Shown here piece by piece: positions 1 to 9,051 of a DNA stretch of 64,000 nucleotides. The stretch comes from a bacterium 210917-DFI.7.65. GTDB taxonomy: Bacteria; Bacillota; Clostridia; Oscillospirales; Oscillospiraceae. Each line of letters starts with the position of its first letter. Positions within the stretch are counted from its first letter, which is position 1. The stretch lies in contig JAJCJJ010000003.1 of assembly GCA_020555865.1 (NCBI GenBank), positions 229,003-293,002 on the forward strand, written 5' to 3'. A program made the position numbers and the translations under genes. The notes under the pieces were generated by a model, which had not been told where the DNA came from, made no database searches, and worked only from the letters and a program-made list of their open reading frames with translations.

Positions 1-280
1 ACTCCTGGTTGCCGGCATAGAACTCCACTTCGTATTCCATCCGGCCGTGCTCATAATCCTGCTGGACGATGATCCAGGACACCTGAGAGGCGCCTATGCC
101 GGCGTGCTGCAGGGCGATTTCTTTGGCTTTGCTCTCGCCGATGGAAGAGACGGCGGAGCGCTGCGCCTGGTTTTGGGAAGCGGCTGCGTTTGCTGCCATC
201 GTGGGTACGAGCAGGGCGCTGGTCATCAATACGGCTGCCGTGCAGGCGGCCAGGGGCTTTGCAACGATTTTCTTCATCAT
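1..280 (-). CDS. PepSY-domain secreted protein (partial, 3' end outside window)
   Basis: Reads leftward from ATG at 280 with GGAGGA seven bases upstream; 93 codons are present and the frame runs off the window edge without a stop. The N-terminus is a signal peptide (MMKKIVAKPLAACTAAVLM, hydrophobic core, AAN-A type cleavage region near residue 30). Residues about 48-93 (ESKAKEIALQHAG..., VSWIIVQQDYE, RMEYEVEFYAG) match the start of a PepSY repeat, a domain of secreted proteins thought to modulate peptidases or bind the envelope. Only one incomplete repeat is visible, so total length and repeat number are unknown. The family call is from motif pattern alone. Confidence 0.8.
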   Translation of the reverse strand, partial: MMKKIVAKPLAACTAAVLMTSALLVPTMAANAAASQNQAQRSAVSSIGESKAKEIALQHAGIGASQVSWIIVQQDYEHGRMEYEVEFYAGNQE

Positions 281-651
281 GTTTTTATCCTCCGTCAAGT
301 TGTTTTTCAGCAATTTTCAGGGGGTGTTTGCTGTTCATTGATATAACGCGGGGCGGGGGCGTTTTATTGCATCGTGCAAAAAATTTTTTTCCTTTTTTCG
401 AAACGCCGGGCTTTTCCGATCGATCAGAATGACAGATTTTTGCAGAAGATGGTCTGTCCGTGCCGGCTGCGGGGCGGGGAGGGGCGAAGGGCTGCTTGCT
501 GATCCCGAATAGGCGCGGCGTTATGACGGAGACGGACGGAAATGAAACGCAGTGTTTTGGGTAAAATAACCACAAAAGGCGTGGGCTGGAAAAAATCGGC
601 GTTTCCACTGAAAAATAAGAGAAAAGATTGTAAAATAAATCGAAAAATTGC
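281..651. other. Intergenic region, no gene recognised
   Basis: Between the leftward PepSY gene and the promoter of the ribosomal cluster. Reading frames here lack a plausible ribosome-binding site and any family motif. The stretch 590-660 is AT-rich (many A runs), as expected upstream of a strong promoter. I see no convincing terminator or RNA gene. Confidence 0.5.
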
Positions 652-680
652 TTGACATTTTTTTGAAGGTCTTGTATTAT
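652..680 (+). promoter_or_regulatory. Sigma-A promoter of the S10-spc-alpha cluster
   Basis: TTGACA at 652-657 and TATTAT at 675-680 are separated by exactly 17 bp, with an A/T-rich stretch upstream resembling an UP element. Transcription should start near 687, giving a leader of about 285 bases before rpsJ. Confidence 0.85.
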
Positions 681-686
681 AGTAAG

Positions 687-971
687 GCACGCAACGGGGG
701 GATGATACGCCCGGCTGCGCTGCAAATGCGATGAAGCAGGAGATTGCGGGCCTGGCCCGGTAACTTCTGCGGAGTATGTCCGAAAATCGGGCGGCTGAGA
801 AAACTGTATGGCGTAGATCGCTGCGCATGTCAGGAAACCGGCCGGATTACTGCGCCGGTTTTTCTTATGACGCAGAATGATACGCACGGATAAGCGTACA
901 GAACTTTTCTCGCCGTACGAAGAGGTACAAACGCATCACTTCGTATGTTTTATCAAGGAGGAAAAACAAAA
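687..971 (+). promoter_or_regulatory. Long structured leader of the ribosomal protein operon with possible attenuator
   Basis: About 285 untranslated bases precede rpsJ. A terminator-like hairpin lies at 835-861 (AAACCGGC / GCCGGTTT, 11-base loop) followed by TTTCTT, 110 bases upstream of the rpsJ start. In E. coli the S10 operon leader is a target for L4 repression by attenuation and initiation block; whether this leader works that way is inference. I do not recognise it as a named RNA family. Confidence 0.55.
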
Positions 972-1289
972 ATGGCAGATACCGCAAAGAACATGATCCG
1001 TATTCGCCTGAAGGCTTACGATCACCAGGTCATTGACCAGAGCGCAGAGAAGATCGTGGAAACTGCAAAGCGCACCGGCGCTACCGTTTCCGGTCCCATC
1101 CCGCTGCCCACCAAGAAAGAGGTCGTCACCATCCTGCGCGCCGTCCACAAATATAAGGACAGCCGCGAGCAGTTTGAGCGCCGCACCCACAAGAGACTGA
1201 TCGATATCACCAAGTCCACCCCCAAGACCGTTGAGGCCCTGATGGCTCTCGAACTGCCCGCCGGTGTGGACATCGAGATCAAGCTCTGA
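972..1289 (+). CDS. rpsJ: 30S ribosomal protein S10
   Basis: First gene of the cluster; 105 residues, the usual S10 length. The ATG at 972 is chosen because AAGGAGG at 955-961 lies ten bases upstream and the protein then begins [18 protein letters not shown], matching family N-termini; an upstream in-frame ATG at 945 would place this Shine-Dalgarno inside the gene. S10 sits in the 30S head and also serves as NusE, binding NusB/NusG in antitermination. HxxxDQSAEKI and the KRLIDI region are characteristic. A 136-base gap without a gene follows before rplC. Confidence 0.98.
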   Translation: MADTAKNMIRIRLKAYDHQVIDQSAEKIVETAKRTGATVSGPIPLPTKKEVVTILRAVHKYKDSREQFERRTHKRLIDITKSTPKTVEALMALELPAGVDIEIKL

Positions 1290-1425
1290 TTTTAAATTGC
1301 TTGTACCCAAGCCTGTTTACCATATGCAATATGTGCAAAACGGGCGGGTCATGTCGGCGGAGCAATGGCGCGTGCCCAATGCGCAGCCAACTACGTCGAC
1401 CAATAACCTTTAAGGAGGAACATAC

Positions 1426-2145
1426 ATGAAAGCAATCATCGGCAAAAAAGTTGGTATGTCTCAGATCTTCGACGCCAACGGCCAGGTGATCCCGGTAACC
1501 GTGATCGAAGCCGGACCCTGCGTTGTTTCCCAGAAGAAGACCGCCGAGAAGGACGGCTACGAGGCAATCCAGCTGGGCTATGAGGACGTTCCCGAGCGGA
1601 AGCTGTCCAAGCCCGAACAGGGCCATCTTCAGAAGGCAGGCGTTGCCCCGAAGAAGCACCTGAAGGAATTCAAGCTCGACAACTACGCCGAGCTGAACAT
1701 CGGCGACATCATCAAGGCCGACACTTTCGCAGAAGGCGATCACGTGGACGTGACCGGCATCAGCAAAGGTAAGGGCTACGCCGGCGTTATCAAGCGCTGG
1801 AATGCACAGCGCACTCCCATGTCCCACGGCGGCGGCCCTGTCCATCGTCATGCCGGTTCCATGGGCGCTTGCTCCACTCCCTCCCGCATCTTCAAGGGCA
1901 AGATCGGCGCAGGTCACCTGGGTGTTGAGCAGGTTACCGTGCAGAACCTGGACGTGGTTAAGGTCGATCCCGATCTGAACATGATCGTTGTCCGCGGCGC
2001 GATCCCCGGTCCCAAGGGCGGCCTGGTGTATATCCACTCCACCGTCAAGACCATCCGCGTCAAGAACACCGATGTGTCCATCAGCAACAACCCGCAGAAG
2101 GCTTCCGGTCGTAACCCGCAGAAGGCCTCCGCAAGAAACAAGTAA
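1426..2145 (+). CDS. rplC: 50S ribosomal protein L3
   Basis: 239 residues; ATG at 1426 behind TAAGGAGGA. L3 is an early-assembly 50S protein reaching the peptidyl transferase centre; the diagnostic loop is [13 protein letters not shown] near residues 137-149, followed by [15 protein letters not shown]. It is about 30 residues longer than common L3 (around 209). The extra C-terminus is basic and contains a tandem repeat (NPQKASGR then NPQKASAR) encoded by two nearly identical DNA units at 2087 and 2114, so the tail probably grew by a short duplication. Followed by rplD after 19 bases. Confidence 0.98.
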   Translation: MKAIIGKKVGMSQIFDANGQVIPVTVIEAGPCVVSQKKTAEKDGYEAIQLGYEDVPERKLSKPEQGHLQKAGVAPKKHLKEFKLDNYAELNIGDIIKADTFAEGDHVDVTGISKGKGYAGVIKRWNAQRTPMSHGGGPVHRHAGSMGACSTPSRIFKGKIGAGHLGVEQVTVQNLDVVKVDPDLNMIVVRGAIPGPKGGLVYIHSTVKTIRVKNTDVSISNNPQKASGRNPQKASARNK

Positions 2146-2164
2146 GAGAGGGGTGCTGAAATAA

Positions 2165-2788
2165 ATGTCTACGATCAAAGTACTGAACATGTCCGGCGCA
2201 GAAGTCGGCACTGTGGAACTGAGCGACGGCATCTTCGGCATCGAGCCGAACCAGGCCGTTGTGCATGAAGTGGTGAAGAACCACCTGGCAAACCGCAGAC
2301 AGGGCACCCAGAGCGCCCTGACCCGCGCCGAAGTTTCCGGCGGCGGCAAAAAGCCCTGGCGTCAGAAGGGTACCGGCCACGCCCGTCAGGGCAGCACCCG
2401 TGCGCCCCAGTGGACCCACGGCGGCATTGTGTTTGCCCCCAAGCCCCGCGACTACAGCTACAATGTGAACAAGAAGATTAAGCGCCTGGCGCTCAAATCC
2501 GTTCTGTCCGCCAAGGCGGCTGAGGGCAAGATCATCGTGGTGGATTCCATTGCCATGGACGCGCCCAAGACCCGTGAGTTTGCTGCGTTCCTGAACGCGG
2601 TCAAAGCGGAGGACAAGGCTTATATTGTAATGCCGGAAGTGGCGGCCAATGTGGTCAAGTCCGCGCGCAATATCCCCGGCATTGTCACCACCACCGCAAC
2701 CATCCTGAGCGTCTATGACATCCTGAACGCCAAGACGCTGATCCTGGACAAGGCTGCGCTGGCCACCATCGAGGAGGTGTTCGCGTAA
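2165..2788 (+). CDS. rplD: 50S ribosomal protein L4
   Basis: 207 residues, normal length. The loop motif [14 protein letters not shown] (residues about 60-73), which lines the nascent-peptide exit tunnel, is intact and is the site where macrolide-resistance changes arise in other bacteria. The start ATG at 2165 has only a weak, G-rich ribosome-binding site (GAGAGGGGTG), so translation may be coupled to rplC, which ends 20 bases upstream. The stop codon overlaps the rplW start by one base (TAATG). Confidence 0.98.
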   Translation: MSTIKVLNMSGAEVGTVELSDGIFGIEPNQAVVHEVVKNHLANRRQGTQSALTRAEVSGGGKKPWRQKGTGHARQGSTRAPQWTHGGIVFAPKPRDYSYNVNKKIKRLALKSVLSAKAAEGKIIVVDSIAMDAPKTREFAAFLNAVKAEDKAYIVMPEVAANVVKSARNIPGIVTTTATILSVYDILNAKTLILDKAALATIEEVFA

Positions 2789-3084
2789 TGACCAACCTGT
2801 ATGACGTGATCGTGCGCCCGGTTATCACCGAGCGCTCCATGGCTACCACGGAAGCCAAGAAGTACACGTTTGAAGTTCTGCCCGGCGCCAACAAGGCTGA
2901 GGTCAAGAAGGCTGTGGAGCAGATTTTCGGCGTTAAAGTCGCCTCTGTCAACACGATCAATGTGCATCCCAAGGCCAAGCGCCTGGGCGCCGCCCGTCCC
3001 GGCCAGACCAAGGCCTGGAAGAAAGCTATCGTGCAGCTGACCGAGGACTCCAAGGCCATCGAATTCTTCGAAGGCATGGTGTAA
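2788..3084 (+). CDS. rplW: 50S ribosomal protein L23
   Basis: 98 residues. L23 lies at the tunnel exit and docks trigger factor and [12 protein letters not shown] near the N-terminus and the [14 protein letters not shown] loop are typical. The ATG shares its A with the rplD stop codon, so translation is coupled; the GAGGAGG within the last codons of rplD serves as ribosome-binding site. rplB follows after 32 bases with its own GAAGGAG. Confidence 0.98.
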   Translation: MTNLYDVIVRPVITERSMATTEAKKYTFEVLPGANKAEVKKAVEQIFGVKVASVNTINVHPKAKRLGAARPGQTKAWKKAIVQLTEDSKAIEFFEGMV

Positions 3085-3116
3085 GAGACCGAATCTAAAG
3101 AAGGAGTGTAACGCAC

Positions 3117-3953
3117 ATGTCGATCAAAACTTATAAGCCGACGACGCCTTCCAGAAGACACATGACGGTCTCCGGATTCGACGGCATCGATAAAAAGGCA
3201 AAGCCGGAGCGCAGCCTGACCGAGACGCTTAAGAAGAGCGCCGGCCGCAACAGCTACGGCAGAATCACCGTCCGCCACCGCGGCGGCGGCAACAAGGTCA
3301 AGTACCGCATCATCGATTTCAAGCGCGACAAGCTGGACATGGAAGCCACGGTGGAGCGCCTGGAGTACGATCCCAACCGCAGCGCGTTCATCGCCCTCGT
3401 TCAGTACGAGGATGGCGAGAAGAGATATATCCTGGCGCCCGATGGCCTGAAAGCCGGCGACAAGGTCATCTCTTCTGCCGAGGCTGATATCAAGCCCGGC
3501 AACTGCCTGCCCATTGAGAAGATCCCTGTGGGTACCATCATCCACAACATTGAGCTGTATCCCGGCAACGGCGCCCAGCTGGTGCGCAGCGCCGGTACTG
3601 CGGCTCAGCTGATGGCGAAAGAAGGCAAGGACGCTCAGGTCCGCATGCCTTCCGGCGAAGTGCGCATCGTCCGCACCAACTGCAAAGCCACCATCGGCCA
3701 GGTCGGCAACCTGGATCACGAGAACATCCAGATTGGTAAGGCCGGCCGTAAGCGTCACATGGGTTGGAGACCCACTGTCCGTGGTTCCGTTATGAACCCC
3801 TGCGACCACCCCCACGGCGGCGGCGAGGGCAAGGCGCCCATCGGCCGCAGCGGCCCTGTGACGCCCTGGGGCAAGCCTGCGCTGGGTTACAAGACCCGCA
3901 AGGGCAAGAACCCCACCAACAAGTTTATCGTCAAGCGCCGCAACGCTAAGTGA
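3117..3953 (+). CDS. rplB: 50S ribosomal protein L2
   Basis: 278 residues, full length. L2 binds 23S rRNA domain IV and is needed for subunit association and peptidyl transfer. The RNA-binding signature [11 protein letters not shown] and the conserved C-terminal loop [17 protein letters not shown], containing the histidine implicated in catalysis-centre architecture, are present, as is the basic tail ending KRRNAK. GAAGGAG lies upstream of the ATG at 3117. Ends 18 bases before rpsS. Confidence 0.98.
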   Translation: MSIKTYKPTTPSRRHMTVSGFDGIDKKAKPERSLTETLKKSAGRNSYGRITVRHRGGGNKVKYRIIDFKRDKLDMEATVERLEYDPNRSAFIALVQYEDGEKRYILAPDGLKAGDKVISSAEADIKPGNCLPIEKIPVGTIIHNIELYPGNGAQLVRSAGTAAQLMAKEGKDAQVRMPSGEVRIVRTNCKATIGQVGNLDHENIQIGKAGRKRHMGWRPTVRGSVMNPCDHPHGGGEGKAPIGRSGPVTPWGKPALGYKTRKGKNPTNKFIVKRRNAK

Positions 3954-3971
3954 TAAGGAGGCTAACGAAAT

Positions 3972-4247
3972 ATGAGCAGAAGTATTAAAAAAGGCCCCTT
4001 CGTTGCCCCTGAGCTGCTGAAGCGGGTTGAAGAAATGAATAAGACCGGCGAGAAGAAGGTCCTGAAGACCTGGAGCCGCAGCTCCACCATCTTCCCCTCC
4101 TTCGTCGGCCACACCTTTGCCGTGCATGACGGCAGAAAGCACGTTCCCGTCTATGTCACCGAAGACATGGTCGGCCACAAACTGGGCGAATTCGCACCGA
4201 CCCGCACTTTCCGCGGCCACGTTGCGAAGAGCACCGGCACGAAGTAA
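3972..4247 (+). CDS. rpsS: 30S ribosomal protein S19
   Basis: 91 residues. S19 is a head protein that contacts A-site tRNA and S13. [10 protein letters not shown] at the N-terminus and [16 protein letters not shown] at the C-terminus are family signatures. The start ATG at 3972 follows AAGGAGGC. The rplV ribosome-binding site overlaps the end of this gene, as the stop TAA is immediately followed by GGAGG. Confidence 0.98.
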   Translation: MSRSIKKGPFVAPELLKRVEEMNKTGEKKVLKTWSRSSTIFPSFVGHTFAVHDGRKHVPVYVTEDMVGHKLGEFAPTRTFRGHVAKSTGTK

Positions 4248-4261
4248 GGAGGATGCAGAAA

Positions 4262-4597
4262 ATGGACGCAAGAGCTGAAGCGAAATTTATCCGCATCTCT
4301 CCCCGCAAGGTTCAGATCGTCTGCGACCTGATCCGCGGCCGGGATGCCCAGACCGCTATGGCCATTTTGATGGCCACCCCCAAGGCTGCCTCCGAGCCTT
4401 TGGCCAAGCTGCTGAAGAGCGCCTGCGCAAACGCAGAGAACAACTTCAGCATGGATCCTGAGAAGCTGTATGTTTCCAAGGTCTACGCCGCGCCCGGACC
4501 CATTCTCAAGAGAATGCGCCCGGTGTCCAAGGGCAGAGCCTACCGTATCAACAAGAGAACCTCTCACATCACCCTCGTGGTGAGCGAGAAGGAATAA
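4262..4597 (+). CDS. rplV: 50S ribosomal protein L22
   Basis: 111 residues. Start placed at ATG 4262 because TAAGGAGG at 4245-4252 is nine bases upstream; the in-frame ATG at 4253 touches the Shine-Dalgarno directly and is too close. [16 protein letters not shown] and the C-terminal beta-hairpin ending [10 protein letters not shown] are typical. L22 forms part of the exit tunnel wall opposite L4; its hairpin is intact and without insertions of the kind linked to macrolide resistance. Confidence 0.97.
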   Translation: MDARAEAKFIRISPRKVQIVCDLIRGRDAQTAMAILMATPKAASEPLAKLLKSACANAENNFSMDPEKLYVSKVYAAPGPILKRMRPVSKGRAYRINKRTSHITLVVSEKE

Positions 4598-4612
4598 GCG
4601 AGGAGGAAGTTT

Positions 4613-5476
4613 ATGGGACAGAAAGTCAATCCCCACGGTCTTCGCGTGGGCGTCATCAAAGACTGGGATTCTCGCTGGTATGCAAGCAATGAAAAAGTCG
4701 GTGATCTTCTGGTCGAGGACAAGAAGATCCGCGACTATCTGAAAAAGAGCCTGTATTCCGCCGGTGTCCCCAAGATCGAGATCGAGCGCAGCAACGATGT
4801 TGTCACCGTTTATCTGCACTGCGCCCGTCCCGGCATTGTCATCGGCAAGGGCGGCGCGGAAGTGGAAAAGATCCGTCTGAGCCTGGAGAAGCTGATTGGC
4901 AAGAAGGTTAAGCTGAGCATTGTGGAAGTCCGCAACCCGGACATGGATGCGCAGCTGGTGGCTGAGAACATTGCCCAGCAGCTGGAGAAGCGCATCTCCC
5001 ACCGCCGCGCTATGAAGAACGCCATGGGCCGCGCCATGCGCGCCGGCGCCAAGGGCATCAAGTGCTGCTGCTCCGGCCGTTTGGGCGGCCGCGAGATTGC
5101 CGGTGTGGAGCATTATCACGACGGCACCATTCCGCTGCAGACCATCCGTGCCGATATCGATTATGGTTTTGCAGAAGCGGCCACCACTTTCGGCCGCATC
5201 GGCGTCAAGGTTTGGATCTACAAGGGAGAAGTCCTGAGCCAGACCCTGCGCACCACCCCCCGCACGATGGATACCACGAAGCCCTATCAGGAGCGTCGTG
5301 ACCGTCGTCCCCGCCGTGACGGCGATCGCCGGGGTGGCAACAGAGGCGGCTTCAACCGCGACAACCGCGGCCAGGGCGGCTTCAACCGCAATGGCAACGG
5401 CGGCCGTACCGGCGGCAACTTCAACAGAGGCCCCCGTCCGGCAGCCAATAAAACGACCGAAGGAGGCGCACAGTAA
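4613..5476 (+). CDS. rpsC: 30S ribosomal protein S3 with Arg/Gly/Asn-rich tail
   Basis: 287 residues, about 60-70 longer than typical S3. Residues 1-215 form the normal protein: [15 protein letters not shown] start, KH domain with [15 protein letters not shown], and the C-terminal domain of the mRNA-entry helicase site. Residues about 222-287 are low complexity, dominated by R, G, N and F with RGG-like units ([27 protein letters not shown]). Such tails occur on RNA-binding proteins; a role here in holding mRNA at the entry tunnel is inference. The stop overlaps the rplP start by one base. Confidence 0.97.
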   Translation: MGQKVNPHGLRVGVIKDWDSRWYASNEKVGDLLVEDKKIRDYLKKSLYSAGVPKIEIERSNDVVTVYLHCARPGIVIGKGGAEVEKIRLSLEKLIGKKVKLSIVEVRNPDMDAQLVAENIAQQLEKRISHRRAMKNAMGRAMRAGAKGIKCCCSGRLGGREIAGVEHYHDGTIPLQTIRADIDYGFAEAATTFGRIGVKVWIYKGEVLSQTLRTTPRTMDTTKPYQERRDRRPRRDGDRRGGNRGGFNRDNRGQGGFNRNGNGGRTGGNFNRGPRPAANKTTEGGAQ

Positions 5477-5910
5477 TGCTTCTGCCCAAGAGAGTGAAAT
5501 ACCGCAGAGTTCACCGCGGCCGTATGACCGGCAAGGCCACCAGAGGCAACAAGGTCACCTACGGTGAATATGGCCTGGTGGCGCTGGAACCGGCGTGGAT
5601 CACCAGCAATCAGATCGAGGCCGCTCGTGTGGCCATGACCCGTTACACCAAGCGCGGCGGTCAGGTGTGGATCAAGATCTTCCCCGACAAGCCCGTGACC
5701 CAGAAGCCCGCTGAAACCCGTATGGGTTCCGGTAAAGGCTCCCCCGAATACTGGGTGGCCGTGGTGAAGCCCGGCCGCGTGATGTTCGAGATTGCCGGCG
5801 TCAGCGAGGAAACCGCCCGTGAAGCCCTGCGCCTGGCCAGCTATAAGCTGCCCATCAAGAGCAAGATTGTCAAGCGCGAGGAACTGGAATCTCAGGAAGT
5901 TGGTGAATAA
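5476..5910 (+). CDS. rplP: 50S ribosomal protein L16
   Basis: 144 residues. L16 contacts the elbow of A-site tRNA and enters late in 50S assembly. [15 protein letters not shown] and [19 protein letters not shown] are signatures. Its ATG shares a base with the rpsC stop and uses GGAGGCGCA in the rpsC tail as ribosome-binding site, so the two are translationally coupled. rpmC starts two bases after its stop. Confidence 0.98.
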   Translation: MLLPKRVKYRRVHRGRMTGKATRGNKVTYGEYGLVALEPAWITSNQIEAARVAMTRYTKRGGQVWIKIFPDKPVTQKPAETRMGSGKGSPEYWVAVVKPGRVMFEIAGVSEETAREALRLASYKLPIKSKIVKREELESQEVGE

Positions 5911-5912
5911 GG

Positions 5913-6122
5913 ATGAAGGCAAGTGAAGTACGTGCAATGAGCACCGCAGAGCTGAATGAAAAGCTCTCTGGTCTGAAAAAGGACCTGTTTTATCTTCGTA
6001 TGCAGCACGCAACCAACCAGCTGGACAATCCGCAGAAGATCGCGGACACCAAGCGTGACATTGCCAGAGTCAAAACCGTGTTGCGTGAGCAGGAGCTTAA
6101 AGCTGCTCCTGACAAGCAGTGA
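5913..6122 (+). CDS. rpmC: 50S ribosomal protein L29
   Basis: 69 residues, a two-helix protein at the tunnel exit next to L23. The core ELNEKLSGLKKDLFYLRMQHATNQLDNP is typical. The ribosome-binding site (AATAAGG) overlaps the rplP stop, indicating coupled translation. The order rplP-rpmC-rpsQ is the standard bacterial one. Confidence 0.97.
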   Translation: MKASEVRAMSTAELNEKLSGLKKDLFYLRMQHATNQLDNPQKIADTKRDIARVKTVLREQELKAAPDKQ

Positions 6123-6140
6123 AGAAGGAGGTAAAAGAAC

Positions 6141-6404
6141 ATGAGTGAAGTGAGAACTACCTCCCGCAAGACCCGCGTGGGCAAGGTTGTGTCCAACAAG
6201 ATGGATAAGACCATCGTGGTCGCCATCGAGGACCGCGTGCAGCATCCGCTGTACAAGAAGATCATGGGCCGCACCTACAAGCTCAAGGCCCACGACGCGC
6301 TGAATGAATGCAATATCGGCGATAAAGTTAAGGTCATGGAAACCAGACCTCTGTCCAAGGACAAGAGATGGCGTCTGGTCGAGATCATTGAAAAAGCGAA
6401 GTAA
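6141..6404 (+). CDS. rpsQ: 30S ribosomal protein S17
   Basis: 87 residues, an OB-fold primary 16S rRNA-binding protein. [22 protein letters not shown] and the C-terminal [16 protein letters not shown] match the family. ATG at 6141 behind GAAGGAGG. The next gene, rplN, starts 14 bases after the stop. Confidence 0.98.
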   Translation: MSEVRTTSRKTRVGKVVSNKMDKTIVVAIEDRVQHPLYKKIMGRTYKLKAHDALNECNIGDKVKVMETRPLSKDKRWRLVEIIEKAK

Positions 6405-6418
6405 GGAGGTGCCGGAAT

Positions 6419-6787
6419 ATGATTCAGCAGGAAAGCTACCTGAAGGTTGCCGACAACACCGGCGCCAAGGAAATCAAATGCATCCGCGTTCTGGGCGGAT
6501 CCAAGCGTAAATACGGCAACATCGGCGATGTGATTGTGGCTTCTGTCCGCAAGAGCACGCCCGGTGGCACCGTGAAGAAGGGCGAGGTCGTCAAGGCCGT
6601 CATCGTCCGCAGCGTTAAGGGCGTCCGCCGCAGCGACGGCACCTATGTCCGCTTCGACGAGAACGCCGCCGTCCTGATCAAGGACGACAAAAACCCCAGA
6701 GGAACCCGTATCTTTGGGCCTGTGGCTCGCGAGCTGCGCGACAAGGATTACATGAAGATCCTGTCCCTGGCGCCGGAAGTAATTTAA
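6419..6787 (+). CDS. rplN: 50S ribosomal protein L14
   Basis: 122 residues, exactly the usual length. L14 sits at the subunit interface and binds the silencing factor Rsf[19 protein letters not shown] and the C-terminal [24 protein letters not shown] are diagnostic. TAAGGAGG precedes the ATG. Start of the classical spc-type gene order, but no separate promoter is evident between rpsQ and rplN. Confidence 0.98.
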   Translation: MIQQESYLKVADNTGAKEIKCIRVLGGSKRKYGNIGDVIVASVRKSTPGGTVKKGEVVKAVIVRSVKGVRRSDGTYVRFDENAAVLIKDDKNPRGTRIFGPVARELRDKDYMKILSLAPEVI

Positions 6788-6800
6788 GGGGGACACTGAG

Positions 6801-7115
6801 ATGGCTAATATGAAAATCAAGAAGGGCGATACCGTAGTCGTCCTGTCCGGTAAGGACAAGGGCAAGCAGGGTAAGGTCCAGGTCGTGATCCCTTCCGACC
6901 GCAAGGTCGTTGTTGAGGGCGTCAATATCGTGACCTGCCATACCAAGCCCCGCCGTCAGGGTGAAACCGGCGGCATCGTCAAGAGAGAAGCCGCGATCTA
7001 TGCGAGCAAGGTGCAGGTTGTCTGCCCCAAGTGCTCCAAGGCTACCCGCGTTGCCTACAAGATCGAGGACGGCAAGAAGAGCCGCGTCTGCAAGCACTGC
7101 GGCGCAGCACTGTAA
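6801..7115 (+). CDS. rplX: 50S ribosomal protein L24, zinc-ribbon form
   Basis: 104 residues. A KOW motif (KKGDTVVVLSGKDKGKQGKV) occupies the N-terminus; L24 initiates 50S assembly on the 5' domain of 23S rRNA. The C-terminus carries two CxxC knuckles (VVCPKCSKATR and RVCKHCGAAL), a zinc ribbon found in many L24. Start ATG at 6801 with AGGGGGA upstream. Confidence 0.97.
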   Translation: MANMKIKKGDTVVVLSGKDKGKQGKVQVVIPSDRKVVVEGVNIVTCHTKPRRQGETGGIVKREAAIYASKVQVVCPKCSKATRVAYKIEDGKKSRVCKHCGAAL

Positions 7116-7130
7116 AGGAGGGTTTGACAC

Positions 7131-7670
7131 ATGGCTAGATTAAAGACACAGTATCAGCAGGAAGTCGCCCCCGCTCTGATGAAGAAATTCGATTATAAGA
7201 GCGTGATGCAGGTGCCCCGCATCGACAAGATTGTCGTGAACGTGGGCTGCGGTGAAGCGCGCGAGAATGCAAAGGTGCTCGATGCGGTTGTCAGCGACCT
7301 GTCCACTATCACCGGTCAGCATGCCGTGATCACCAAGGCAAAGAAGAGCGTTGCAAACTTTAAGGTCCGTGAAGGCATGCCTGTGGGCGCTAAGGTGACG
7401 CTGCGCGGTGAGAAGATGTGGGAGTTCCTGGACCGCCTGTTCAATGTGGCCCTGCCCCGCGTCCGCGACTTCCGCGGCATCAACCCCAACTCCTTCGACG
7501 GCCGCGGCAACTATGCGCTGGGTATCAAGGAGCAGCTGATCTTCCCCGAGATCGAGTATGATAAGATCGACAAGATCCGCGGCATGGATATCATCATCTG
7601 CACCACTGCCAAGACCGACGAAGAAGCCCGCGAGCTGCTGAGCCTGATCGGCGCTCCGTTCCAGAGATAA
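7131..7670 (+). CDS. rplE: 50S ribosomal protein L5
   Basis: 179 residues. L5 binds 5S rRNA and forms part of the central protuberance. [14 protein letters not shown] and [22 protein letters not shown] match the two classic blocks. AAAGGAGG precedes the ATG. Followed by the zinc-type rpsN after 14 bases. Confidence 0.98.
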   Translation: MARLKTQYQQEVAPALMKKFDYKSVMQVPRIDKIVVNVGCGEARENAKVLDAVVSDLSTITGQHAVITKAKKSVANFKVREGMPVGAKVTLRGEKMWEFLDRLFNVALPRVRDFRGINPNSFDGRGNYALGIKEQLIFPEIEYDKIDKIRGMDIIICTTAKTDEEARELLSLIGAPFQR

Positions 7671-7684
7671 GGGAGGAAACACTG

Positions 7685-7870
7685 ATGGCGAAAAAGTCTA
7701 TGATCCTGAAGCAGCAGGCTCCGGCCAAGTATTCCACCCGTAAGTACAACCGCTGCAAGGTCTGCGGCCGCCCCCACGCGTATCTGCGCGATTATGGTCT
7801 GTGCCGTATCTGCTTCCGCGAGATGGCTTACAAGGGCGAAATCCCCGGCGTGCGCAAGGCCAGCTGGTAA
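7685..7870 (+). CDS. rpsN: 30S ribosomal protein S14, zinc-binding type
   Basis: 61 residues, the short C+ form. Two CxxC pairs ([22 protein letters not shown]) build one zinc site; the C-terminal [10 protein letters not shown] is conserved. Many Firmicutes also encode a longer zinc-free S14 elsewhere under Zur control, which is not in this window. Unusually, it is followed by about 207 non-coding bases before rpsH. Confidence 0.98.
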   Translation: MAKKSMILKQQAPAKYSTRKYNRCKVCGRPHAYLRDYGLCRICFREMAYKGEIPGVRKASW

Positions 7871-8077
7871 AAGCACTGATTCTGCCGGGCGGCGCAGGGT
7901 TTTTGCCCTGGTCCGCCCAGGCTTGATCGGTTCCGCAGACTGCCGTGTGCAAGACAGCAACTGCGGAAGAATAAAAAGGATGGCGAAAGGTCTCCGGTAA
8001 TTGCCAAATTAGCGGTGATACCTCGCCGCCTGAACAGGCCCAACGGGTCTGTAACTCTAAATTAGGAGGATAACACA
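7871..8077 (+). promoter_or_regulatory. Structured non-coding stretch between rpsN and rpsH
   Basis: Two strong hairpins are visible: 7887-7918 (GGGCGG-cg-CAGGG, loop, CCCTG-gt-CCGCCC) and 7931-7968 (TTCCGCAG ... CTGCGGAA with a 22-base loop containing an inner CTG/CAG pair). No promoter is evident and the following TTAGGAGG serves rpsH. S8 autoregulates the spc operon in E. coli by binding mRNA; this gap is a candidate site for an equivalent control, or for RNA processing. That role is inference. Confidence 0.45.
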
Positions 8078-8476
8078 ATGCACATCACTGATCCTATTGC
8101 GGATATGCTGACCCGCATCCGCAACGCGAACAACGCGAAGCACGAAACCGTGGATGTTCCCGCTTCCAACATGAAGAAGGCGATTGCACAGATTCTGCTG
8201 GACGAGGGTTACATCAAAAACTATCAGATCGTTGACGATGGTACGCAGGGCGTGATCCATATCACCCTGAAGTACAACCCCGGCAAGGAGAAGGTTATCA
8301 CCGGCCTGCGCCGCGTGTCCAAGCCCGGCCTGCGCGTCTATGTGGGCGCCGACGAGCTGCCCTCCGTCCTGCGCGGCCTGGGTATTGCCATCGTCTCCAC
8401 GTCCAAGGGCGTTATGACCGACAAGAAAGCCCGCGCGGCTCATGTCGGCGGCGAAGTCCTGGCATTTGTTTGGTAA
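8078..8476 (+). CDS. rpsH: 30S ribosomal protein S8
   Basis: 132 residues. S8 binds helix 21 of 16S rRNA and is the translational repressor of the spc operon in E. coli. [14 protein letters not shown] at the start and the C-terminal [13 protein letters not shown] are signatures. ATG at 8078 follows TTAGGAGGA. The long structured gap upstream is the notable feature of its context. Confidence 0.98.
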   Translation: MHITDPIADMLTRIRNANNAKHETVDVPASNMKKAIAQILLDEGYIKNYQIVDDGTQGVIHITLKYNPGKEKVITGLRRVSKPGLRVYVGADELPSVLRGLGIAIVSTSKGVMTDKKARAAHVGGEVLAFVW

Positions 8477-8491
8477 GGGAGGTAATCGGAT

Positions 8492-9037
8492 ATGTCAAGA
8501 ATTGGTAGAATGCCCATTACCGTTCCCGCAGGCGTCGAAGTGAAAATCGGCGAAGGCAACGTGGTCACGGTCAAGGGCCCCAAGGGCGAGTTGACCGCTG
8601 CGCTGCATCCGGCCATGATCCTTGAGCAGGAAGACGCTCAGATTCTGGTCAAGCGCCCCGATGACGAGCCGCAGAACCGTGCACTGCACGGCCTGACCCG
8701 TACGCTGCTGCACAACATGGTGGAGGGCGTTGAGAAGGGCTTCAGCAAAACGCTGGAAGTCAACGGCGTCGGCTACAGAGTGGAAAAGAAAGGCAGCGAC
8801 CTGGTCATGAACCTGGGATTCTCGCATCAGGTGGTCATGCCTGAAGTGCCGGGCATCACGATCGACGTTCCCAACCCGAACCAGATCGTTATCTCGGGCC
8901 CCGATAAGCAGAAGGTGGGCCAGTTTGCGGCAGAAGTCCGCGAAAAGCGTCCCCCGGAGCCGTATAAGGGCAAGGGTATCAAATATTCCGACGAGGTCAT
9001 CCGCCGCAAGGTTGGTAAGACCGGTGCGAAGAAGTAA
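8492..9037 (+). CDS. rplF: 50S ribosomal protein L6
   Basis: 181 residues, two tandem L6 domains. [16 protein letters not shown] opens the protein, and the C-terminal signature [19 protein letters not shown] is present. L6 lies near the sarcin-ricin loop and the factor-binding site. AGGGAGGTAA precedes the ATG at 8492; rplR starts 14 bases after the stop. Confidence 0.98.
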   Translation: MSRIGRMPITVPAGVEVKIGEGNVVTVKGPKGELTAALHPAMILEQEDAQILVKRPDDEPQNRALHGLTRTLLHNMVEGVEKGFSKTLEVNGVGYRVEKKGSDLVMNLGFSHQVVMPEVPGITIDVPNPNQIVISGPDKQKVGQFAAEVREKRPPEPYKGKGIKYSDEVIRRKVGKTGAKK

Positions 9038-9051
9038 GGAGGTGTGCCAAA

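Noticed and set aside
670..870. Possible SRP or other housekeeping RNA in the S10 leader
   Set aside because: The conserved SRP tetraloop and AGCA/GGAA elements are absent; it is explained as an operon leader.
285..887. Long leftward frame of 200 codons
   Set aside because: It crosses the ribosomal promoter and leader, has no ribosome-binding site and no family motif.
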